Shown here: positions 59,433 through 64,000 of the stretch, piece after piece
Numbering within the stretch: the first letter of the stretch is position 1
How the letters are laid out: the number at the start of each line of letters is the position of its first letter
DNA from: Pandoraea captiosa
Lineage (GTDB): Bacteria > Pseudomonadota > Gammaproteobacteria > Burkholderiales > Burkholderiaceae
Assembly: GCF_902459775.1 (NCBI RefSeq)
Contig: NZ_CABPSQ010000009.1
Span: forward strand, 150,208 to 214,207
DNA: 64,000 nt
Direction: 5' to 3'
Translations under genes and position numbers: made by a program
The notes under the pieces: generated by a model
Told to the model about the DNA's origin: nothing
What the model saw: the letters and a program-made list of their open reading frames with translations, nothing else
The model's database searches: none

Positions 59433-60467
59433 ATGGCTTACAACGTTACCCTCGTGCCGAGCGGGCGCGAGTTCCAGGTCGAAGACGGCGAGGCCGTGCT
59501 CTCCGCCGCGCTGCGTCAGGGCATCGGTCTGCCCTACGGGTGCAAGAACGGCGGTTGCGGGTCATGCAAGGCCAAGCTCGTCGAAGGCACCGTCGAACAC
59601 GGCGCGCACTCCAGCTCGGCCCTCTCCAAGGACGAGGAAACCCGCGGCTTCGCACTGCTTTGCTGCGCCCACACCAAAGGCGACCTCGTCGTCGAGTCGC
59701 GCGAGGTCAAGGGCATCGGCGACATTCCCGTCAAGCGTCTGCCTTGCCGCGTGAACGCCCTGGAGCGCCGCGCCGACGACGTCATCGTGATGCGCCTGCA
59801 ACTGCCCGCCAACGAACGCTTCCAATACCTCGCCGGGCAATACATCGAATTCATCCTCAAGGACGGTCGCCGCCGCAGCTATTCCATGGCCACTGCGCCG
59901 CACGAGGAAGGCTTCCTGGAACTGCATCTGCGTCACATGCCCGGCGGCGTGTTCACGGACCACGTGTTCAATCACATGAAGGCGCGTGAAATCCTGCGCT
60001 TCGAAGGGCCGCTCGGCACGTTCTTCCTGCGTGAAGATTCCGACAAGCCGATCGTGCTGCTGGCCTCGGGCACCGGTTTCGCCCCGATCAAGGCCATCGT
60101 CGAGCACGCGGTGCACAAGGGCCTGAACCGACCGATGACGCTCTACTGGGGCGCGCGTGCGCTCAAGGACATCTACCTGCGCGATCAGGCCGAACAATGG
60201 GCACGCGAGATTCCCGGCTTCAAGTTCGTGCCGGTACTCTCGGAGGCGGCGCCCGAAGATCAGTGGCAGGGTCGCACGGGCTTCGTGCACCGCGCCGTGG
60301 CCGAGGATCTGCCGGACCTGTCGGGCTACGAGGTCTACGCATGCGGTGCGCCGGTCATGGTCGAGTCGGCTCGCCGCGATTTCGTCGCCCATCACCGGTT
60401 GCCGGAAGACGCGTTCTTCGCAGACGCCTTCACGACGGAGGCCGATAACCCCGGCGGCGGGGCGTAA
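59433..60467 (+). CDS. 2Fe-2S/FAD reductase, AscD-like (CDP-6-deoxyglucoseen reductase family)
   Basis: 344 residues. A plant-type ferredoxin domain holds Cys37, Cys42, Cys45 and a final Cys at 77 or 78 (LLCCAH). It is followed by an FAD-binding domain (RRSYSMATAP) and a NAD-binding domain (LLASGTGFAPIKAIVEHA). The order ferredoxin-FAD-NAD matches CDP-6-deoxy-delta-3,4-glucoseen reductase and phenol-hydroxylase reductases. Burkholderia genomes often carry the gene outside sugar clusters, so the true electron acceptor is not known. It has no Shine-Dalgarno sequence in the 15-bp gap to the divergent gene. Confidence 0.86.
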   Translation: MAYNVTLVPSGREFQVEDGEAVLSAALRQGIGLPYGCKNGGCGSCKAKLVEGTVEHGAHSSSALSKDEETRGFALLCCAHTKGDLVVESREVKGIGDIPVKRLPCRVNALERRADDVIVMRLQLPANERFQYLAGQYIEFILKDGRRRSYSMATAPHEEGFLELHLRHMPGGVFTDHVFNHMKAREILRFEGPLGTFFLREDSDKPIVLLASGTGFAPIKAIVEHAVHKGLNRPMTLYWGARALKDIYLRDQAEQWAREIPGFKFVPVLSEAAPEDQWQGRTGFVHRAVAEDLPDLSGYEVYACGAPVMVESARRDFVAHHRLPEDAFFADAFTTEADNPGGGA

Positions 60468-60566
60468 CGCTGCCATGACATCGTGACGCCGTGACGTGAG
60501 CGCTGTCCGTGAAGCGTTCAGGGGATGCGCAAAAGATGCATGCAAACCACAGTCCCTGCATTCCCT

Positions 60567-60596
60567 TTGACAAGCGCCGCGTCACCGTCTTATGCT
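60567..60596 (+). promoter_or_regulatory. Sigma70-type promoter of leader / argD-like gene
   Basis: TTGACA (60567-60572), 18-bp spacer, TATGCT (60591-60596). The -35 box is a perfect match and the -10 box 4 of 6. The expected start of transcription, near 60603, falls at or one base before the ATG of the arginine-rich leader frame. Confidence 0.6.
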
Positions 60597-60603
60597 TGCC
60601 GAC

Positions 60604-60690
60604 ATGAACCTGATTGCCATCGCCTCGATCCGACGTCGCCGTACGCTGCCCCAACCGGGATGCCGCGCGGCACGCTATCGACTGCGATAA
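60604..60690 (+). CDS. Putative arginine-rich leader peptide
   Basis: A 28-codon frame ending in TAA at 60688-60690. It has eight Arg codons (residues 10-13, 21, 24, 26 and 28), including four in a row at 60631-60642. Its ATG is about at the expected transcription start of the promoter at 60567-60596, so it may be translated from a leaderless message; no Shine-Dalgarno sequence is visible. It is followed by a strong terminator 24 bp after its stop, then the argD-like gene. This arrangement is what attenuation by an amino-acid-sensing leader peptide needs. Not verified; expression is unknown. Confidence 0.55.
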   Translation: MNLIAIASIRRRRTLPQPGCRAARYRLR

Positions 60691-60714
60691 CAACGCAAGT
60701 TCTCAAGCACAGCG

Positions 60715-60745
60715 AAGCCACGGGCAACCCCCGTGGCTTTTTTTA
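60715..60745 (+). terminator. Intrinsic terminator (candidate attenuator) before argD-like gene
   Basis: A perfect 10-bp stem, AAGCCACGGG (60715-60724) with CCCGTGGCTT (60730-60739), 5-base loop and seven T in a row. It lies 248 bp after the reductase stop and 40 bp before the argD-like start. It may end the reductase transcript, or act as an attenuator for the leader transcript. A possible competing pairing is CCGTaCGCTG (60639-60648) with CAGCG...ACGG (60710-60723). Confidence 0.88.
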
Positions 60746-60784
60746 TTTCCTCGTCTCTTCTCACACAGCCCTTCGGAGACCGTC

Positions 60785-62044
60785 ATGTCGCTTGCCCCAT
60801 CGTCCGCCGCACAGCCGTCCAACGCGCCCAAGGTCGCTCGCAACGCCAAGTTCGCCGAGTACCCCACGCAAGCCTTGCTGCCCATCACTACGCGCCCCGA
60901 ACTCGTGTTCACCCACGGCAAGGGCGGCTGGCTGTACGACCACGAAGGCAAGCGATATCTCGACTTCATTCAGGGCTGGGCCGTCAACAGCCTCGGTCAC
61001 TGTCATCCGGTCATGCGCGACGCGCTCGCCACACAAGGGTCCTTGCTGCTCAACCCTAGCCCGGCGTACTACAACCTGCCGATGATCGAGCTGGCCGACC
61101 TGCTCGCGAAGCTCTCGGGCCTCGGCAAGGTCTTCTTTGCCAACAGCGGCGCCGAGGCTAACGAAAGCGCCATCAAGCTCGCGCGCAAATGGGGGCAATT
61201 GCACCCGAATCCGGCCGGCGGCGCACGCTACGAGATCATCACGTTCAACAACGCCTTCCATGGTCGTACGCTCGCCACGATGTCCGCGAGCGGCAAGCCG
61301 GGCTGGGACAAGATCTTCGCGCCGCAAGTGCCGGGTTTCCCGAAGGCCGAAATGAACGATATCGCGTCGGTCGAAGCGCTTATCGGCCCTGATACCGTTG
61401 CCGTGATGCTCGAACCGATTCAGGGCGAAGCCGGCGTGGTGCCCGCCACGGACGCGTTCATGAAAGCGCTTCGCGAACTCACCAAAAAGCACGAACTCCT
61501 GATGATCGTGGATGAAGTGCAAACGGGCTGTGGACGCACGGGGACGATGTTCTCGCATCAGCAAAACGGCATCGTTCCCGACATCATGACGCTCGGCAAA
61601 GGCATTGGCGGAGGTGTGCCGCTCGCGGCCATGCTCTGCGGCGACGAGTTCGCCGTCTTCCAGCCAGGCGATCAGGGCGGCACCTACAACGGCAACCCGC
61701 TGATGTGCGCGGTCGGCCTTGCGGTGATGCGTACGGTCAGCTCGCCTGGGTTCCTCGAATTCGTGCGGGCGCAGGCCGACTATCTGAGCGCAGGGTTGCA
61801 ACATCTGTCGTCGCGCTACGGCGGTCAGGGCGAGCGTGGCGCGGGGCTGCTACGCGCCTTGCTGCTTGGTCGCGACATCGGCCCGCAATTGGTCGAAGCG
61901 GCCCGCGACATGGCGCCGGACGGATTGCTGCTCAATTCGGCGCGCCCGAACCTGTTGCGCTTCATGCCCGCGCTGAACGTGAGCCGGGAGGAAATCGATC
62001 AGATGCTCGCCATGCTCGACACGCTGCTCGCCAGACAGGCGTAG
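60785..62044 (+). CDS. argD: Acetylornithine aminotransferase-like, ArgD family
   Basis: 419 residues, a class-III PLP aminotransferase. The Schiff-base Lys is Lys272 (GKGIGGG), the DEVQTG motif is at 243-248, and SGAEANE (121-127) and HGRTLATMS (159-167) bind cofactor. The family includes acetylornithine, ornithine and succinylornithine aminotransferases; ArgD is the best guess and is supported by the arginine-rich leader. GGAG lies six bases before the ATG at 60785. Two GNAT genes follow; whether one provides the acetylglutamate step is unknown. Confidence 0.78.
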   Translation: MSLAPSSAAQPSNAPKVARNAKFAEYPTQALLPITTRPELVFTHGKGGWLYDHEGKRYLDFIQGWAVNSLGHCHPVMRDALATQGSLLLNPSPAYYNLPMIELADLLAKLSGLGKVFFANSGAEANESAIKLARKWGQLHPNPAGGARYEIITFNNAFHGRTLATMSASGKPGWDKIFAPQVPGFPKAEMNDIASVEALIGPDTVAVMLEPIQGEAGVVPATDAFMKALRELTKKHELLMIVDEVQTGCGRTGTMFSHQQNGIVPDIMTLGKGIGGGVPLAAMLCGDEFAVFQPGDQGGTYNGNPLMCAVGLAVMRTVSSPGFLEFVRAQADYLSAGLQHLSSRYGGQGERGAGLLRALLLGRDIGPQLVEAARDMAPDGLLLNSARPNLLRFMPALNVSREEIDQMLAMLDTLLARQA

Positions 62045-62070
62045 TCAGCAAGGTCAGCACGGTCAGCAAG
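62044..62070. repeat. 9-bp tandem repeat, three units
   Basis: GTCAGCAAG, GTCAGCACG, GTCAGCAAG, beginning on the last base of the argD-like stop codon. Confidence 0.85.
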
Positions 62071-62100
62071 GTCCATAGAAAAACACATCACGTGCGTCGA

Positions 62101-62129
62101 TGCTCGCCCGGTTTTCGCAGGGGCGAGCA
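62101..62129 (+). promoter_or_regulatory. Hairpin in leader of GNAT gene
   Basis: TGCTCGCCC (62101-62109) pairs with GGGCGAGCA (62121-62129) across an 11-base loop. No T-run follows. It lies 30 bp before the first GNAT start and could affect mRNA stability or processing within the argD-like operon. Confidence 0.5.
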
Positions 62130-62158
62130 CGTCGGACATTTCAGAGGAGAACCCATCG

Positions 62159-62665
62159 ATGAACGATCTGAATCCGGGGCAGCCGACAGCGCCAGCCGAA
62201 GCCATCGTCGAAATTTCATCCGATCCGGCACGGCTCGACATCGGTTTCATCCACCATGCGCTCTCAACGCAAACGCACTGGGCGCAGGACATTCCGCGCA
62301 ATACGCTCATGCGCGCCATCAGCCATTCGCTGTGCTTCGGCGCCTACGCGACGCAGGTCGAGGGCGGCGCGGCGCGCCAGGTGGGCTTCGCACGTGTGAT
62401 CACCGATCGCGCCACGTTCGCCTATCTGGCAGACGTCTTCGTCGACCCGTCGATGCGCGGGCTCGGTATCGGCAAACGTCTGTGCGAGAACGTGCTCGCG
62501 CACCCGTCCCTGCAGGGGTTACGCCGTTTCCTGCTCGCCACCACCGATGCCGCCAGTCTCTACGCCCGTTATGGGTTCGAGCCGCTGGGGCCTGTGAACA
62601 AGATGATGCAAATCCACCGGCCCGACATTTACACGAGCCGCACGAACCCACAGGAAGCACCATGA
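62159..62665 (+). CDS. GNAT-family N-acetyltransferase
   Basis: 168 residues. The acetyl-CoA site is FVDPSMRGLGIGKRLCENVL (the RGxGIG type), and LYARYGFEPL near the C-terminus is the usual beta6-alpha segment. AGAGGAGAA lies upstream of the ATG. Acceptor unknown. It follows the argD-like gene by 114 bp and overlaps the next acetyltransferase by four bases (ATGA), so the two GNAT proteins are made together. Confidence 0.87.
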   Translation: MNDLNPGQPTAPAEAIVEISSDPARLDIGFIHHALSTQTHWAQDIPRNTLMRAISHSLCFGAYATQVEGGAARQVGFARVITDRATFAYLADVFVDPSMRGLGIGKRLCENVLAHPSLQGLRRFLLATTDAASLYARYGFEPLGPVNKMMQIHRPDIYTSRTNPQEAP

Positions 62666-63126
62666 TTCGCCTGCCCGCCGACATTCATATTCGCACTTTC
62701 GACGACACGGACACCGAGGCGGTGATCGCGCTCTGGCGCGAGGCGTTTCCGGAGTACAATCGCGCGGACAAGCCGCATCGCGAGCCGCGTCGCTCGATTG
62801 CCAACAAAGTCGCCATGCACGACGGCCTGTTCTTTGTCGCGGTGCGCGAGCGCAAGATCGTGGGGACGGTGATGGCCGGATACGACGGGCATCGCGGCTG
62901 GGTCTATTCGCTGGCGGTCGCGTCGGCGTTACGCCGTCGCGGCGTGGCAAGTGCACTACTGCGCCATGCGGAGGCCGCACTGTCCGAACGCGGTTGCCTC
63001 AAGCTCAATCTGCAGGTGCTCACGCGCTCGCGCGAAGCGCTCGCGTTCTACAACGCGCACGGCTACGCCGCCGACGATGTCGTGAGCCTCGGCAAGCGTC
63101 TGCCGCTCGCGGCGGGGGCGTCGTAG
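62662..63126 (+). CDS. GNAT-family acetyltransferase, YpeA-like
   Basis: 154 residues. The acetyl-CoA site is SLAVASALRRRGVASALLRHAE, followed by SREALAFYNAHGYA. It resembles YpeA in length and in the SLAVAxxxRRRG motif. AGGAAG lies upstream. The ATG overlaps the stop of the first GNAT gene. Substrate unknown. Confidence 0.85.
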   Translation: MIRLPADIHIRTFDDTDTEAVIALWREAFPEYNRADKPHREPRRSIANKVAMHDGLFFVAVRERKIVGTVMAGYDGHRGWVYSLAVASALRRRGVASALLRHAEAALSERGCLKLNLQVLTRSREALAFYNAHGYAADDVVSLGKRLPLAAGAS

Positions 63127-63201
63127 TGACTGTTGGGTGCGACGAAGACGGACAGGAGGCACGCCGGGTGTTGGCTCGTCAGCGTCTTGGCCAACATGCA
63201 C

Positions 63202-63235
63202 AAAGGGCGCCGGAATTGGCTTCCGGCGCCCTTTT
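63202..63235. terminator. Bidirectional intrinsic terminator
   Basis: A perfect 14-bp stem, AAAGGGCGCCGGAA (63202-63215) with TTCCGGCGCCCTTT (63221-63234), and loop TTGGC. A- and T-runs on either side let it end both the argD/GNAT operon and livF on the opposite strand. Confidence 0.92.
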
Positions 63236-63295
63236 GCTCAGGACGGGATCAGGACACGATTGCGCGTCTATCGACGCACTTGCGTGCGTTCGAGC

Positions 63296-63343
63296 TCACA
63301 TGCCGAGTCACATCGCGAGTCACATGCCGAGTCACTCCCCGAG
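63296..63343. repeat. 12-bp tandem repeat, four units, crossing the livF stop
   Basis: TCACATGCCGAG (63296), TCACATCGCGAG (63308), TCACATGCCGAG (63320) and TCACTCCCCGAG (63332). The last unit contains the livF stop codon and last codons, so the array starts in the gene and extends into the spacer. Confidence 0.88.
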
Positions 63344-64000
63344 ATACGCGGCGCGCACCTTCGGATCGTCGAGCATGTCCTTCGCGTCACCGGTCATGGT
63401 GACAAGGCCACTGTCCATCACATAGCCACGGTGCGCGGCTTGCAGCGCCAGACGCGCGTTCTGCTCCACGAGCAGCACCGTCACGCCTTCGGCCGACACC
63501 GTACGCACCACCTCGAAGATCTTCTCGACCATGATCGGCGAGAGGCCCATCGACGGCTCGTCGAGCAGTAACAGCTTGGGCTGGCTCATCAGCGCACGCG
63601 CCATCGCCAGCATCTGCTGCTCACCGCCCGAGAGCGTGCCCGCGAGCTGGTCGCGGCGCTCCTTCAAGCGCGGGAAAATGCCGAACATCTTGTCGACGTC
63701 CTGCTTGATCCCCGCGTTGTCGTTGCGCAGATACGCCCCCATCTGCATGTTCTCGAGGATGGTCATGCGCGTGAAGATGCCGCGACCTTCCGGCACCATC
63801 GCCAGGCCCTGCTTGAGCAGATCGAACGCCTTCACCCCGCGAATCGACTTGCCCAGATACTCGATGTCGCCGTCGGCCCACGGCAGCAAGCCCGTGATCG
63901 CCTTCATCGTGGTCGTCTTGCCCGCACCGTTCGCGCCGATGAGCGTGACCAGCTCGCCCGGCTGAATGTTCAGGTCGATGCCCTTGACCGCCTTGATCCC
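63332..64000 (-). CDS. livF: Branched-chain amino-acid ABC transporter ATPase LivF (5' end cut)
   Basis: The C-terminal ~222 residues of LivF; the start lies beyond the window edge. Walker A GANGAGKTT (on the minus strand near 63910-63935), signature LSGGEQQMLAMARAL, Walker B LLLLDEPSMGLSP, and VEQNARLAL near the C-terminus are all typical of the LivF subfamily. It energises uptake of Leu, Ile and Val, or related compounds. Some reading could mistake the internal ATG at 63907 for the start, but Walker A lies before it. Confidence 0.94.
   Translation of the reverse strand, partial: GIKAVKGIDLNIQPGELVTLIGANGAGKTTTMKAITGLLPWADGDIEYLGKSIRGVKAFDLLKQGLAMVPEGRGIFTRMTILENMQMGAYLRNDNAGIKQDVDKMFGIFPRLKERRDQLAGTLSGGEQQMLAMARALMSQPKLLLLDEPSMGLSPIMVEKIFEVVRTVSAEGVTVLLVEQNARLALQAAHRGYVMDSGLVTMTGDAKDMLDDPKVRAAYLGE

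Noticed and set aside
63296-63343. CRISPR-like array
   Set aside because: Units are only 12 bp and directly adjacent, with no spacers or cas genes; it is a simple tandem repeat.
63332-63907. LivF as a complete gene starting at the ATG 63907
   Set aside because: The Walker A motif is encoded upstream of this ATG, so the true start lies outside the window.

Overview
The window is GC-rich DNA (roughly 63-66 % by eye), densely packed with genes and with short gaps. It looks like chromosome of a betaproteobacterium of the Burkholderiaceae; Pandoraea or a close relative is my best guess. The grounds are a recC-recB-recD operon, a BpH3-type small H-NS, MdtABC plus NodT-type outer-membrane lipoproteins, many LysR regulators, a fused MaeB malic enzyme and a LivF branched-chain amino-acid transporter subunit. 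I see no rRNA, tRNA, CRISPR array, insertion sequence or phage gene.

Layout. 0.36-1.7 kb: a YtfL/PaeA-type CNNM-CBS membrane protein. 1.7-11.3 kb (minus): recC-recB-recD, each junction an ATGA overlap. 11.5-13.8 kb: a FUSC-family membrane protein. 13.9-14.5 kb (minus): an orphan RcsB-like regulator. 14.9-24.7 kb (minus): mdtA-mdtB-mdtC and a NodT-type outer-membrane factor, divergent from an OmpR/EnvZ-type two-component system at 25.3-27.5 kb that probably controls it. 27.8-28.1 kb (minus): H-NS, followed by a ~0.9 kb AT-rich gene-free island. 29.0-31.1 kb: GNAT acetyltransferase and MFS exporter. 31.1-33.5 kb: a sulfide/persulfide module (two YeeE/YedE proteins, a BigR/SqrR-like ArsR repressor, an ETHE1-like persulfide dioxygenase). 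33.4-34.9 kb: LysR and tautomerase. 35.1-38.3 kb: a His-rich secreted protein and an amino-acid ABC importer lacking a local ATPase. 38.3-41.8 kb: MaeB with a divergent LysR.

41.9-43.2 kb: a lone TibC/BAHT-type autotransporter heptosyltransferase. 43.2-47.7 kb: a LysR regulator divergent from a LeuC/LeuD-like dehydratase and a 2-hydroxycarboxylate transporter, a plausible catabolic unit for a hydroxy-dicarboxylic acid. 47.8-50.2 kb: a ZntB-like channel and polyphosphate kinase 2. 50.2-52.6 kb (minus): a second, paralogous two-component system preceded by a small protein, divergent from macA-macB and another NodT-type lipoprotein (53.3-58.2 kb). The window therefore holds two parallel 'two-component system plus tripartite efflux' modules. 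58.2-60.5 kb: an NAD-binding epimerase-like protein and a 2Fe-2S/FAD reductase whose start codons lie only 15 bp apart, back to back. 60.6-63.1 kb: ArgD-like aminotransferase and two GNAT acetyltransferases. 63.3 kb to the end (minus): livF, cut by the window edge.

The most interesting observation is upstream of the ArgD-like gene: a sigma70-like promoter, a possibly leaderless 28-codon reading frame with eight arginine codons (four consecutive), then a strong intrinsic terminator 40 nt before the aminotransferase start. This is the architecture of ribosome-mediated transcription attenuation responding to arginine, which I infer and have not tested. Other points of note are the orphan heptosyltransferase, a collagen-like tail on MdtB, an intrinsic terminator inside the macAB-OMF operon, and many short tandem repeats (mostly 9, 12 or 15 bp) at gene ends.
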